60,026 nucleotides of DNA, taken from a virus. The notes under the pieces are model-generated. The model was not told the DNA's origin and ran no database searches. It was given only the letters and a program-made list of their open reading frames with translations. The position numbers and the translations under genes are program-made. Numbering within the stretch: the stretch's first letter is position 1; each line of letters begins with the position of its first letter. The stretch is taken from the IMG/VR virus record IMGVR_UViG_3300009448_000013, positions 1-60,026 of that record; one strand, written 5' to 3'. Below, piece by piece: positions 1 to 8,104 of the stretch.

Positions 1-12
1 CGCGCTGCGCCA
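1..12. repeat. Terminal direct repeat, left copy
   Basis: CGCGCTGCGCCA here is identical to 60015-60026. It lies inside a coding frame that is open across the join, so it is best read as an overlap of a circular sequence and not as a cos overhang. Confidence 0.85.
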
Positions 13-184
13 GCTCGACCGCGACCTCGCCGAACGAAGTCGGGGCGCGACGGGCGAGGTGCACGCGCTCATCGCATACATGCGCTTTCGACTGACCACG
101 ATCGCCAGTGGTCTTACACCGCCCCACGAAAAGCACGCGTTCACCCCGGCGGGGGCTCGACGCCTCTCGCACGAGATGAACTAA
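2..184 (+). CDS. Small early protein, 3' part (5' part at 59974-60026)
   Basis: The frame is open from base 2 to a TAA at 182-184, ending RLSHEMN. Joined through the 12-base overlap to the ATG at 59974 it gives a 74-residue basic, helical protein starting MPTPTDSRFRTAEAALRQLD. I do not recognise the family. It is the first gene rightward from the divergent control region next to the replication genes, so an early or regulatory role is possible. Confidence is high that it is coding, because the frame matches on both sides of the join. Confidence 0.75.
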   Translation, partial: ALRQLDRDLAERSRGATGEVHALIAYMRFRLTTIASGLTPPHEKHAFTPAGARRLSHEMN

Positions 185-198
185 CTCCCGGCTCCGAC

Positions 199-432
199 AT
201 GGGAGGCATCGAGGGCATGGGCAAGGCGGCGGAAGTCATGCGCCAGATCGCCGACCAGATCCGAGCGCACGGGCACGTCGTCGAATACACCGACGCCGAC
301 CGTGGTCGAACGTTCCCCCCGCCGGCTGTACGTAAGTCGCGATCGAAAGACGCGCCGGAGAAAGCCGCGCGGCAAGCGCCTCGCAAGAGGGTCCAGAATC
401 GCGCGGCAGGGTCGCGCGGGGGGAAATCCTGA
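199..432 (+). CDS. Small basic hypothetical protein
   Basis: 77 residues. The first 35 look like a helical segment (MGKAAEVMRQIADQIRAHGH); the second half is Lys/Arg-rich (RKSRSKDAPEKAARQAPRKR) and probably disordered or nucleic-acid binding. Its stop TGA (430-432) shares a base with the ATG of the next gene, which supports co-translation. No family recognised. Confidence 0.6.
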   Translation: MGGIEGMGKAAEVMRQIADQIRAHGHVVEYTDADRGRTFPPPAVRKSRSKDAPEKAARQAPRKRVQNRAAGSRGGKS

Positions 433-995
433 TGGCGCGACTGATGTCGTTCGCGCTCACCGAAACGCCGCTCATGACGGGCGCGAAGGACGTCACGCGC
501 CGGCTCGGCTTTCGTGACGCCAAGGTCGACGAGTGGTTTCAAGCCGTCCGTAAAGCGATGGGCCTGCGCAAGGGCGAGCAGGTCACGCGCTTGTGTATGG
601 TGCAAATGCGCGCAGTGAGCTTCGAACCGCTCGAGGCGATCACGCCCGACGAGGTGCGTCGCGAGGGTTTCCCCGAGATGACGCCGCCCGAGTTCGTGTC
701 GATGTTCTGCGCGGCCCATCGCGCCAAACGCTGTCGACCCGACACCGAGGTGACGCGGCTAGCGTTCGTGTCGACGGCACGCACGATCATTCACGTGCTA
801 GCCAACGGCCTCGCGCTCTGCGGCAAGGCGGGTCCGCCGGGTGAGCTGTGGCCCGCCGCTCACCGGTGGGTCTCGTTCGAGGACCCCGGCGCTCACCATG
901 CCAATTGCACCCGGTGCGTCGAGGCGCTGCTCGCCATGCGAGTGCGGCTCGCGCGGCCGTTCGAGGAGTACCGACGCCATGCCAGCCAAAGTTAG
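432..995 (+). CDS. ASCH/DUF3850-like domain protein
   Basis: 187 residues. The N-terminal two thirds follow the phage ASCH pattern: a start like MSFALTETPLMTGAKDVTRR, then a KGEQV-type turn, then ITPDEVRREGFPEMTPPEFV and MF. ASCH domains are small beta-barrels of the PUA-like fold that bind RNA or modified nucleotides. The C-terminus carries a possible zinc site (HANCTRCVEALL). It overlaps the upstream gene by one base and is followed convergently by a small minus-strand gene. The nucleic-acid-binding role comes from the family only. Confidence 0.7.
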   Translation: MARLMSFALTETPLMTGAKDVTRRLGFRDAKVDEWFQAVRKAMGLRKGEQVTRLCMVQMRAVSFEPLEAITPDEVRREGFPEMTPPEFVSMFCAAHRAKRCRPDTEVTRLAFVSTARTIIHVLANGLALCGKAGPPGELWPAAHRWVSFEDPGAHHANCTRCVEALLAMRVRLARPFEEYRRHASQS

Positions 996-1261
996 ACGCT
1001 ACGCGCAAGACACTGAGGTTCCCGCGGGCAAGAGCTCCCCTCGGGCGAGACCGTCGGCGACGACGCGCACTCGCCGCGAGCTCGGTGGCGCTCTTTGGCG
1101 AGCTTCTTTTTGCGGCGGCAATAGATGCGATACGCGAGCCGCTCGGCCGTCGCGAGGTCGAGCGCCTCGACGTAAACGACGCTGCCGTCGGCCTGCGCAA
1201 TCTCGCGAACGCTCTCGACCTTGCCCGTGTCCGGGTTGAATTCGACCCGCCAGTACCGCAT
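992..1261 (-). CDS. Small phage protein, Cys/basic C-terminus, minus strand
   Basis: 89 residues beginning MRYWRVEFNPDTGKVESVRE, then a VYVEALDLATAERLAYRIY segment and a basic stretch (CRRKKKLAKERHRARGEC) followed by further cysteines. This matches a recurrent small phage family in which a beta-rich N-terminus precedes 'A..AY..YC.RK.......GRC' and a short zinc-binding tail; the tail here is less regular. Function unknown. It is the only clear minus-strand gene in the early block, converging on the ASCH gene with a four-base overlap. Confidence 0.6.
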   Translation of the reverse strand: MRYWRVEFNPDTGKVESVREIAQADGSVVYVEALDLATAERLAYRIYCRRKKKLAKERHRARGECASSPTVSPEGSSCPREPQCLARSV

Positions 1262-1372
1262 TGAAACATGATGCGCTCGCGCGCTCGTTCACACAATGCC
1301 CCGCGTCAGCACGGTGTGTTCCAACGTGAGACGCTCGACGACTGAACGCGCGTCGTCGCTCGTCGCTGGGGC

Positions 1373-1400
1373 TTGCGCGACGCCTCGCGATCGCTATTGT
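1373..1400 (+). promoter_or_regulatory. Possible promoter for the recombination operon
   Basis: TTGCGC at 1373-1378 and TATTGT at 1395-1400 are 16 bases apart, inside the non-coding gap 1262-1448. This gap is the only break before the exonuclease-to-ATPase gene string. It is a plausible sigma70-type promoter from sequence resemblance only. Confidence 0.3.
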
Positions 1401-1448
1401 GCACAGTTCGTGGGCTCGCATGTCGCGAGCTCGGGGAAGGGTTCCGCT

Positions 1449-2555
1449 ATGATGGGGAGTCAGGCCGTTAACGACGTCGACGCGAGCTCGGCGCGCGTCA
1501 ATCCGTTCGAGTCGCATTGCACGGCGACCGGCATCAATTCGACCGATCGCGCCGCGTGGCTCGCTGCGCGGCGCACGGGGCTCGGCGGCAGCGACGTCGC
1601 CGCGATCCTGCACCTGCACCCGTATAAGAGCGCGCTCGAGGTGTACGCCGACAAGGTCGGCGCGTCCGCGCCCGACGCCGACGCGGGCGAAATAGCGCTG
1701 TGGGGCCACATTCTCGAGGGGCCGATCCTCGCCGAGTTCGCGCGCCGCACGAAACGCACCGTGCTCGCGAGCGGTGAGCTGTTCAAGAGCAAGGCCCGCC
1801 GCTCGCTCATCGTCACACCCGACGGCATACAGCTCGACTGCGCGCCGCGGTGGGCGGTCGGGCCCGGCACCGCCGAAGTCAAAACCACCGGCTACGGCGC
1901 GCAGTGGCACGAGGAAATCCCCGCCTACGTGCAGGTGCAAAAGCAACACGAGATGCTCGTGACGGGCGCGACGTGGGGTTCGTTGATTTGGTTGCCGCTG
2001 CCCGAGCGTAAACTGCAGTGGTTCGACGTTGCGCCGCACCGCGAGTTTCAGGCCATGCTCGCAGAAAAGTGCAGCGAGTTTTGGCTGCGCGTGATCGAGC
2101 GGCGCCCGCCCGACCCCGACGGCAGCGAGAGCGCCCGGCGCGCGCTGCACGCGCTGCACCCCGAGCTCGACGACCAGACGATCGAGCTCGACCAAGACGC
2201 CGAGGCCGTCGCCGACGAGGCCGAGCGGATCGCCGCCGCGATCGCCGCGCTCGAGGAGCGCAAAAAGCTGATCTCGAACCGAGTCATCGCGACGCTCGGC
2301 AGCGAGAAAGTCGCGCTGCTCTCGAGCGGGCGTTACTGGAATAGCTGGACGTGCGAGCCGCGCGAGACGAAATGCCCGTCGTGCGATGCCGTCACGGGCA
2401 CGACCGCAGGCTTTCGCGCGGTGCGCCTCATGCAGCCGCGTAAGAAGCCGCACCCCTTGCCCGTCGAGCGGCGCTCGCTCGCGACGCCGGCGTCGGCCGA
2501 GATTGCCAAGCTGCTCGAGGCCTCACTCGAGAGCGTGCGCCGGGGGGCGGCGTGA
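1449..2555 (+). CDS. YqaJ-type viral recombinase exonuclease
   Basis: 368 residues from ATG 1449, chosen because GGGGAAGG lies eight bases upstream; the open frame extends further left without coding character. The nuclease motifs are in order: LGGSDVAAIL (about 46-55), GHILEGPILAEF (about 85-96), TPDG (about 123) and the E-V-K pair in AEVKTT (about 143). These are the PD-(D/E)XK residues of the lambda-exonuclease/YqaJ family, which degrades 5' strands to leave 3' tails for a RecT-type annealing protein. RecT lies 1 kb downstream. The C-terminus has a coiled coil and a CPSC element. Confidence 0.88.
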   Translation: MMGSQAVNDVDASSARVNPFESHCTATGINSTDRAAWLAARRTGLGGSDVAAILHLHPYKSALEVYADKVGASAPDADAGEIALWGHILEGPILAEFARRTKRTVLASGELFKSKARRSLIVTPDGIQLDCAPRWAVGPGTAEVKTTGYGAQWHEEIPAYVQVQKQHEMLVTGATWGSLIWLPLPERKLQWFDVAPHREFQAMLAEKCSEFWLRVIERRPPDPDGSESARRALHALHPELDDQTIELDQDAEAVADEAERIAAAIAALEERKKLISNRVIATLGSEKVALLSSGRYWNSWTCEPRETKCPSCDAVTGTTAGFRAVRLMQPRKKPHPLPVERRSLATPASAEIAKLLEASLESVRRGAA

Positions 2556-3007
2556 ATCACGAATATTGGCTGCGCCGAGCTGCCGAGGTCGCGTCGCGTG
2601 CAACGTGCCGCCGCAAGCGCTGCGGCGCGGTCGTCATAGTAAACGAGGTCGTCGGCGGCGTCGGTTGGAACGGTCCGCCGCCGGGCGTCGCGCACCGTTG
2701 CCTCGTTGCCAAGGCGAGCAAGGCGCACCCTCGCTCGGATCGCACCTGCTGCGTTCACGCCGAGCAACGCGCGCTCATCGAATACGCTCGAGGCAACTGG
2801 CAAGGGCGACGGCCACGGCTTTATTTTGCTCGGCTCGACGACGCTGGAACCATCGCGCCATCAGGCCACCCGTATTGCACGATGTGTTCGCGCATGGCCC
2901 TCGACGTCGGCATTCACGAATGGATCATGCTGACCGGCGACGGCGTGCAGGTGTGGCCCGCCGCCGTGTTCGACGAGCTCTCTCACCAGGAGCCGCCCAA
3001 CCCGTGA
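2552..3007 (+). CDS. dCMP/cytidine deaminase-like protein
   Basis: 151 residues with a GTG start overlapping the upstream stop (GTGA). It has the zinc motifs of the cytidine deaminase fold: HAEQRAL (His and Glu, about 69-71) and PYCTMC (about 106-111). An N-terminal cysteine pair (CRRKRC) is also present, as in dCMP deaminases. Such phage enzymes convert dCMP to dUMP for nucleotide supply. The exact substrate (dCMP, dCTP or a modified nucleotide) cannot be told from sequence. Confidence 0.8.
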   Translation: MNHEYWLRRAAEVASRATCRRKRCGAVVIVNEVVGGVGWNGPPPGVAHRCLVAKASKAHPRSDRTCCVHAEQRALIEYARGNWQGRRPRLYFARLDDAGTIAPSGHPYCTMCSRMALDVGIHEWIMLTGDGVQVWPAAVFDELSHQEPPNP

Positions 3008-3327
3008 GCACGCGGGCCACCAAATACCCCGAGCCCGCCATGGGCGAACGCGGGCGCCTGCGCCGCATGCAGCTCGGCTATTCGCTGCGGTCGCTCGCCG
3101 CCATGATCGGAGTGACGCCGGCCCACATGCGCGACCTCGAACGCGATGGCGCTACGACGATCCGATCTGTTCGGAGATGGGCCGTCGCCCTCCAAATGGA
3201 TCCCGGCGAGCTCGCGTTCGGCGCGACGAAACCCGTTCCGCTCCGGAACGGTCGCGACGATTTTCGCTCAAGCCCCGATTGCGTCGACCGTTCACGGGGC
3301 CATGAAGCGCACGACGACCGCCACTGA
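3004..3327 (+). CDS. XRE-family helix-turn-helix regulator
   Basis: 107 residues, GTG start overlapping the previous stop (GTGA). Residues about 23-70 form a Cro/CI-type HTH: YSLRSLAAMIGVTPAHMRDL, then a recognition-helix continuation ending in MDPGELAF. The C-terminal 35 residues are charged and low in structure, and overlap the next gene and its promoter. It is the only clear DNA-binding regulator in the window and a candidate binder of the repeated promoter elements. That link is inference. Confidence 0.7.
   Translation: MSTRATKYPEPAMGERGRLRRMQLGYSLRSLAAMIGVTPAHMRDLERDGATTIRSVRRWAVALQMDPGELAFGATKPVPLRNGRDDFRSSPDCVDRSRGHEAHDDRH
3259..3301 (+). promoter_or_regulatory. Leaderless-type promoter element (copy 1)
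   Basis: GATTTTCGCTCAAG, then GTTCAC starting at 3290, 22 bases after the TCAAG. The ATG at 3302 is 12 bases after that G. Spacing equals the other copies at 5.3, 46.3 and 52-55 kb. It lies inside the end of the XRE gene. Confidence 0.6.
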
Positions 3328-3508
3328 AGTTGCTACGATGACCGACGACGAGCGCGCGCAAGCCGCTCGCGACAACTGCCGAACCACAATCGCGCAGCTC
3401 ACCCGCTTGGAACAACAGGCCGTTCCGTCTCTCGCCAAGGCCGAACGCGCCGCCGCCGGCGCCTGCTTTCGCAACGTGACGACGATCCTCAACCGAAAGG
3501 TCCGATAA
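3302..3508 (+). CDS. Small helical hypothetical protein
   Basis: 68 residues from ATG 3302 (MKRTTTATEVATMTDDERAQ). The start is set by the promoter element directly upstream; a second ATG lies at 3338. The body is helical with one cysteine pair (CRTTIAQLTR, AGACFRN). It overlaps the XRE gene's 3' end in another frame and ends three bases before recT. Function unknown. Confidence 0.6.
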   Translation: MKRTTTATEVATMTDDERAQAARDNCRTTIAQLTRLEQQAVPSLAKAERAAAGACFRNVTTILNRKVR

Positions 3509-3511
3509 CCG

Positions 3512-4687
3512 ATGACTGAGCCCGCCCGCAAAACCACCGGCCCCGGCCCCGCCAAGGGCAAACCCGATCGCCCCGTCGAACGCATCGACGAGGTGCGATC
3601 GCTCGTGCGCAAGACGATGCCCGGCTACGTCGCCAAGCTGCTCGGCAAAGACGCCGACGTGCAGCGGTTCGTTTACATGTTCATGAACGCGATCGAGGGC
3701 GGCCCCGCCGACCTCGTGCGTTGCACGAATGGCTCGCTCGCGCGCGCGATGCTGCTCGCCGCCGAGGTGCGGCTCGAGGTCGGCCGCGGGCCGTACCCTC
3801 ACGCCTACCTGATCCCCTATTGGAATTCGCAAGCCCTCGGCAAAGACCAGGGCGCGCACGAGGCGCAGTTGCAAATCAGCGTGTGGGGTTACACCGAGCT
3901 CGTGCGCCGCGCCGGCGTGCGCAAGGTGTGGGCCGACGTCGTGTGCGAGGCCGACGAGTTCGAGTGCATCAGTGGCACCGCGGGTAAGCAGATCGTGCAC
4001 AAACCCAATTGGTTCGGCACGCGCGCCGATCGCGGGCATGTGCTCGGCTCCTACGCCTGCGCGTTGCTTGAGAACGGCGAAACCGTGTTCGAGCCCGTCT
4101 CGCGCGAGGAGCTCGAAACGGCGCGCGCTCAGAACCGCGGCAAGTCGCCGGCGTGGGATCTGTGGTTCGAGCAGCAGTGCCAGAAAGTCGCGCTCAAGCG
4201 CTTGAGCAAGTATCTGCCGAAAGGCGACCAGGCCGATCGCGCGCTCTTGATCGACGAGGACCCAAACACCAAGCCGACGATCGACGTGCCCGGGCTCGAC
4301 GTGACCGACCGCGACGGCGGCAGCGTCCGCTCGCAGCCGGCGCAGGGTCCGCTCGACCAGGCCGTCGCCGACGCCAAGGCCGCCGACGCTTCCGCCAGTT
4401 GGGGCACACCGCCTGCGGCGAGCGGTGTCAAGACTGGCCCGGGGTGGGTTTCGAGCAGCCCGCACGATCCGACGCTCATCGACCGCGACAAGCTGTTCGC
4501 GATGCTGGTCGACGCCGACGAACGGTGGGCCTCGCGGCGCTCGCGAGTCGATGGCTGGGACGAGGTCGAAGCGTTGAGCGTGTGGCGTTTCCTGCGCGTC
4601 GTGCTGCACGACGGCCCAGCCGATGGCGAGGCGCCGCCCGAAATCCCGGCGTGCATGCGCATCGAGCGCGACGAGGCGGCCGCGTGA
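3512..4687 (+). CDS. recT: RecT-family single-strand annealing protein
   Basis: 391 residues. The central region carries the RecT signature order: LLAAEVRLEVGRG, PYPHAYLIPYWN, QLQISVWGYTELVRRAG, then a long beta-rich core and WFEQQCQKVALKRLSKYLP. RecT coats single-stranded DNA and anneals or invades homologous strands, working with the 5'-3' exonuclease encoded just upstream. The last 120 residues (acidic, Pro/Ala-rich, then WDEVEALSVWRFLRVV) are an extra C-terminal extension of unknown role. Confidence 0.9.
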   Translation: MTEPARKTTGPGPAKGKPDRPVERIDEVRSLVRKTMPGYVAKLLGKDADVQRFVYMFMNAIEGGPADLVRCTNGSLARAMLLAAEVRLEVGRGPYPHAYLIPYWNSQALGKDQGAHEAQLQISVWGYTELVRRAGVRKVWADVVCEADEFECISGTAGKQIVHKPNWFGTRADRGHVLGSYACALLENGETVFEPVSREELETARAQNRGKSPAWDLWFEQQCQKVALKRLSKYLPKGDQADRALLIDEDPNTKPTIDVPGLDVTDRDGGSVRSQPAQGPLDQAVADAKAADASASWGTPPAASGVKTGPGWVSSSPHDPTLIDRDKLFAMLVDADERWASRRSRVDGWDEVEALSVWRFLRVVLHDGPADGEAPPEIPACMRIERDEAAA

Positions 4688-4962
4688 GCGCGGCCGACGT
4701 CGTGATCTGGATTCTCGTCGTCGTGCTCGTCGCGGTCGTCGTGCTCGGGCTCGGCCTCGCCGGCGGGTTCGAGGGGCCCGCCGGCGTGCTGCTCTCGCCG
4801 CGTCGCATGGCCCGAGTGCGGGCCTCGTACGAAAAGCTCGGGCCGACGCCCGAGGCACGTGAGCGGAACTTTCACGCCCTCGTCGAGGCCGAGCGACGTA
4901 ACCGCATGGCCGAGCGTGACGCATACTGGCAGCGCCGAAGTAGGAGAGAGGCGCCGCCGTGA
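4684..4962 (+). CDS. Small single-pass membrane protein
   Basis: 92 residues, GTG start in a GTGA overlap with recT. Residues about 5-27 are a strong hydrophobic helix (IWILVVVLVAVVVLGLGLAG), followed by a basic cytoplasmic-type tail with a coiled coil. No family recognised. Membrane location is inferred from hydrophobicity. Confidence 0.65.
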   Translation: MSAADVVIWILVVVLVAVVVLGLGLAGGFEGPAGVLLSPRRMARVRASYEKLGPTPEARERNFHALVEAERRNRMAERDAYWQRRSRREAPP

Positions 4963-5258
4963 CGCCCGCCAACGACACGGCCGAGCCCTGCACGCGGTCG
5001 GCTGCCCTCGACGCCGGCGAGCGCTACGCCGCCCGGCACCCCGGCGACGCCCTCGTGCTGCGCCACACGGGCGCCGACGGTCAGCGCTGGCAGCTCGTTT
5101 CCCACCACCCCGAGCACGGGCTCGCCGTCGCGCGCTTCAAACGCGACCGCGACACGCTCGTGCGAGGGGGACTCGCGATCTGGAATCACGGCATTGTGAC
5201 GCGGTTCGAGCTCGGCGAGCTCGCCGAGGGCGCTGTGCGCCGATCCGGCACAGACTGA
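4959..5258 (+). CDS. Hypothetical protein
   Basis: 99 residues with a GTG start overlapping the previous stop. The sequence looks globular (ALVLRHTGADGQRWQLVSHH, then AVARFKRDRD) and could be a small beta-rich domain. It is the last gene of the recT string before the promoter element at 5256. Function unknown. Confidence 0.6.
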   Translation: MTPANDTAEPCTRSAALDAGERYAARHPGDALVLRHTGADGQRWQLVSHHPEHGLAVARFKRDRDTLVRGGLAIWNHGIVTRFELGELAEGAVRRSGTD

Positions 5259-5299
5259 TTTCGCTAAAGGTTGGTCCACTCGAACCGTTCTGAGGGGTC
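5256..5299 (+). promoter_or_regulatory. Leaderless-type promoter element (copy 2)
   Basis: TGATTTCGCTAAAGG, then GTTCTG starting at 5287, 22 bases after the TAAAGG start. ATG 5300 follows 13 bases after that G. The -35-like half is slightly divergent (CGCTAAAGG against CGTTCAAGG). Confidence 0.6.
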
Positions 5300-5500
5300 A
5301 TGAACGCAACGAACCTCACCCGCAAAACCCTCCCGCCGCCCGCGGGATACGCCGCCACCGTCGCCCGCTCGCGCAACGTGCTCACCGCGACGCTGCCCGT
5401 CGACGAGCGCTCGTATGCCGCGCTGCGCGCGATTCGCTCGCAGATCGTTCGCGAGATGTACGACGAGACGACCCCCTCGAACGTTTTCGGGGCGCAGTGA
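5300..5500 (+). CDS. Small hypothetical protein with shared N-terminal codons
   Basis: 66 residues. It begins MNATNLTRKTLPPP, very like the gene at 53354 (MNATQSRKTLSF), and sits directly behind a promoter copy. After the shared start it is helical (ERSYAALRAIRSQIVREMYD). The leaderless ATG is set by the promoter spacing. Function unknown; it leads the operon of small genes up to the SbcC-like ATPase. Confidence 0.65.
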   Translation: MNATNLTRKTLPPPAGYAATVARSRNVLTATLPVDERSYAALRAIRSQIVREMYDETTPSNVFGAQ

Positions 5501-5763
5501 TCCGCCGCACGCACCCGGCCCTCGCGGGCCTGCAATGCCGAATCGGCCGCCCGCTGCCCGGGCGCCGCCCCGTTTCGCACCACTACCTCGCCGGCTACAA
5601 TGCCGCGATCCAGGCCTGCAATGCCGAGGGCGCCGTCGTCCTCGAGCAGGGCGAGCCGAAAGGGTTCGTTAACGATTACGTCGACGGCTGGCGCTCGGGG
5701 CTCGCAATGGCGCGAGCACTCGGCGTGCGCGAGCTCGTCGCCGTCGGAGGGGAATCATCATGA
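5497..5763 (+). CDS. Hypothetical protein
   Basis: 88 residues, GTG start in a GTGA overlap. A SHHYLAGYNAAIQACNAEGA helix and a VNDYVDGWRSGLAMARALG helix give it a compact alpha-helical look. No family recognised. It is co-transcribed with its neighbours by overlap. Confidence 0.55.
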   Translation: MIRRTHPALAGLQCRIGRPLPGRRPVSHHYLAGYNAAIQACNAEGAVVLEQGEPKGFVNDYVDGWRSGLAMARALGVRELVAVGGESS

Positions 5764-5984
5764 TCAGAACGTTCCTAAACGCTGTCCTCGGCACCTCGTC
5801 GCCCCCGCCGGCGAACGACTCCGATCTCGCCGAGACACTGCCCCCGTCGAGCGCGTCCATGAGCGACGTCGACCTGCTCGAGCCCTCGCCGAGCAGCCTG
5901 CGCGCGCCGCCCTCGCCCGTGTTCGCGAGCGACATTGCCTGTTACATGGCCCTCGCCGGCCGCTGCGAAAGCGACGTGTCGTAA
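5760..5984 (+). CDS. Small Ser/Pro-rich hypothetical protein
   Basis: 74 residues from ATG 5760 (ATGA overlap). It begins with a short helix (MIRTFLNAVLG), then a Ser/Pro-rich disordered middle and a C-terminal SDIACYMALAGRCESDVS with two cysteines. It ends in TAATG, sharing a base with the next start. No function can be assigned. Confidence 0.5.
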   Translation: MIRTFLNAVLGTSSPPPANDSDLAETLPPSSASMSDVDLLEPSPSSLRAPPSPVFASDIACYMALAGRCESDVS

Positions 5985-6178
5985 TGTGGCACCCCCACTA
6001 CCTCGCCCCGGCCGACGCCGAGCGGCTCGCGCTCATCGCCGAGATTGCCGCCGCCGAGACCCACGGCCCGTCGAGCGACGTCGGCCGGCAGGTGCTCGAG
6101 TTCGTGCGCTCCGAGCCGGGCCGCTATCGGGTGTGCAATGACATCGAGCGCGCGTTCGCCGTCGAGGTGTCGGCGTGA
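5984..6178 (+). CDS. Small hypothetical protein
   Basis: 64 residues from the ATG overlapping the previous stop (TAATG). MWHPHYLAPADAERLALIAE starts a helical domain ending RYRVCNDIERAFAVEVSA. It overlaps the following GTG start by four bases. Function unknown. Confidence 0.55.
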   Translation: MWHPHYLAPADAERLALIAEIAAAETHGPSSDVGRQVLEFVRSEPGRYRVCNDIERAFAVEVSA

Positions 6179-6489
6179 ACACGCCGACCTTGCGCTCGCC
6201 TACGCGGTCGACGATGCCCTCGGCGGCGTGCCTCTGCTGCGCCGAGCAGCAATGCCCCGAGCACTACAGCCGAGAGCTCGAGCCGCACGACGAGACCGTC
6301 GCCGAGCTGCAGAGCGTCGTCGTCGCGATGCGCCACCGCGGCGAGTCTGACGACCTGCTCGATCTCGAGCTCGAGATCACCCACGCCTATAACAAATTGC
6401 GTCGGGCCACGCTGCCCGCCGACCGAATCCGCAACGCGATCGCGCTCGCCGCGCTCGCCGTCCGTTACCGAGAGGAACTCGCGCCATGA
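6175..6489 (+). CDS. Small Cys-containing helical protein
   Basis: 104 residues, GTG start. A short cysteine cluster (ACLCCAEQQCPEH, about 19-31) may bind zinc; the rest is helical (DLLDLELEITHAYNKLRRA). The stop overlaps the ATG of the SbcC-like gene, suggesting coupling to it. Function unknown. Confidence 0.55.
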   Translation: MNTPTLRSPTRSTMPSAACLCCAEQQCPEHYSRELEPHDETVAELQSVVVAMRHRGESDDLLDLELEITHAYNKLRRATLPADRIRNAIALAALAVRYREELAP

Positions 6490-7733
6490 CCGAAAAACCC
6501 CTGCGCATCGTCGAGCTCAAGATTCAGAACATCAAGCGGATCCGCGCCGTGTGCGTAAAGCCGAACGGCGACCCCACGGTCATCATTGGCGGCGAGAACG
6601 GCGCCGGCAAAACCAGCGTGCTCGACGCGATCGAAATGGCGTTCGCCGGCGCCCGCGCGATCCCCGAGGACCCGATCCGGCACGGGGCAAAGCAGGGCTC
6701 GATCGTCGCGAACCTCGGCGACCTGGTCGTCGAGCGCGTGATCACGAAAACCGGTACCACGCTCACCGTGCGCGACGCCGACGGTAACAAGCAGAGCTCG
6801 CCGCAATCGCTGCTCGACAAGCTGTGCGCGCGCATCGCGTTCGACCCGCTCGCGTTCATGGGCCTAGAACCGGCCAAGCAAAACGAGCTCATGCGGCAAC
6901 TGCTCGGGCTCGACTTTTCGAAGCTCGACGCCGAACGACAGCGCGCCTACGACCAGCGCACCACCATCGCCCGCGACGCCAAGGCGGCCCGCACGAACGC
7001 CGAGGCCATCGTCGTGCCGCCGAGCACGCCAGCCGAGGGCGTCGTTGTCGCCGACCTGCTCGCGCAACTGCGCGAGGCGAACCGCGTCGGCGACGCGCAC
7101 AAGCTGCACGCGCGCAAGGTGGCCGATGCGTCGACGGCCGTCGTCGAGGCCGCCAAGGCCGTGCAGGTCGCCGAGGTGGCGCTCATGCAAGCCAAGGGCA
7201 AGGCCGCCCAACTAGCCCGCGAGGCGCTGCCCGCGCTCGTCGCGGTCGAGCCGATCGAGACGGCGCTCGCCGCGGCCGAGACCACGAACCGCAACGTCGC
7301 CTCGCGCAAACAACGCGACGAGCTCGAGGCGAAAGCCAACGGGCTCGACGCCGAGGCCGCGAAGCTGACCGCTCGCATCGAGGCGATCGACGCCGACAAG
7401 GCCGCTCAGATCGCCGCGCAACCCTTTCCCGTGGCGGGCCTCGCCCTTGGCGAGAACGGGCCGACGCTCGACAACGTGCCGCTCGAGCAAGCGAGCGCCG
7501 CCCAAAAGCTGCGGGTGTCGGTCGCCCTCGGCCTCGCCCGGCACCCTCGGCTGAAAGTGCTGCTCGTGCGCGACGCCTCGCTGCTCGACAAAAACTCGCT
7601 CGCCCTGGTCTCGCAAATGGCCGCCGACGCCGGCGCGCAGGTGTGGCTCGAACGCGTCGGCGACGGCGACCCGACGGCGGTCGTCATTGCCGACGGCCAG
7701 GTCGAGCGCGAGCCGACGCACGACGCGGCGTGA
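6486..7733 (+). CDS. SMC/SbcC (Rad50)-like ATPase
   Basis: 415 residues. Walker A is GENGAGKT (36-43) after a VELKIQNIKRIR start typical of Rad50/RecF ATPases. The middle (about 150-310) is a heptad-rich coiled coil, shorter than in cellular SbcC. The C-terminal lobe has a signature-like EQASAAQKLRVSVALGLA and a Walker-B-like LKVLLVRDASLL. In RecT phages such proteins accompany recombination and DNA processing. No SbcD-type nuclease is next to it, so the partner is unknown. Confidence 0.8.
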   Translation: MTEKPLRIVELKIQNIKRIRAVCVKPNGDPTVIIGGENGAGKTSVLDAIEMAFAGARAIPEDPIRHGAKQGSIVANLGDLVVERVITKTGTTLTVRDADGNKQSSPQSLLDKLCARIAFDPLAFMGLEPAKQNELMRQLLGLDFSKLDAERQRAYDQRTTIARDAKAARTNAEAIVVPPSTPAEGVVVADLLAQLREANRVGDAHKLHARKVADASTAVVEAAKAVQVAEVALMQAKGKAAQLAREALPALVAVEPIETALAAAETTNRNVASRKQRDELEAKANGLDAEAAKLTARIEAIDADKAAQIAAQPFPVAGLALGENGPTLDNVPLEQASAAQKLRVSVALGLARHPRLKVLLVRDASLLDKNSLALVSQMAADAGAQVWLERVGDGDPTAVVIADGQVEREPTHDAA

Positions 7734-8104
7734 GTGGCCAACAAAACGAATTGTTTAACGTGAAACACTCCGCCAACGCCAACGCCTTGTGCCCCCGCTG
7801 CGGCGACGAGGGCGAGCTCGTGAGCCAGGGGGGCGGTCGGTGGTGGGAATGCTCGTGCCCGAGCTGCGGCGACGGCCGCCTCGGGCTGTTCGGCGCGGGA
7901 CCGAGTCAACTCGTCGCCGTCGACCGTTGGATCGAGGCGACCGAGCTCGCGCTGCTGCAAGGCAGCGTTGCCTCGACGGCAGTTGGGTCGCCGAGGTCAG
8001 CCAAGCCGCATGGGGTCATCGCGCCCCCAAGGCGACGTGGCTTTTGCTGGTCGGCGCCGACCCGCCAGACACAGACTGGTCGCGGCCGAAAACGGAGGCC
8101 GTAA
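7730..8104 (+). CDS. Zinc-ribbon hypothetical protein
   Basis: 124 residues, GTG start (GTGA overlap). Residues about 20-50 hold CPRCG and CSCPSCGDGRLGLF, a zinc ribbon. The C-terminal third is basic and Pro-rich, without clear structure, and is followed by a 119-bp gap, so the tail could be drifted. No enzymatic motif is seen. Confidence 0.55.
   Translation: MSGQQNELFNVKHSANANALCPRCGDEGELVSQGGGRWWECSCPSCGDGRLGLFGAGPSQLVAVDRWIEATELALLQGSVASTAVGSPRSAKPHGVIAPPRRRGFCWSAPTRQTQTGRGRKRRP

Noticed and set aside
1-12. 12-base terminal repeat read as a lambda-like cos overhang
   Set aside because: It lies inside an uninterrupted gene with no symmetry or terminase-site features; an overlap of a circular sequence is simpler.
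1296-1448. Upstream extension of the exonuclease gene to 1296
   Set aside because: The extra 51 codons have no family similarity, while ATG 1449 has a well placed GGGGAAGG.
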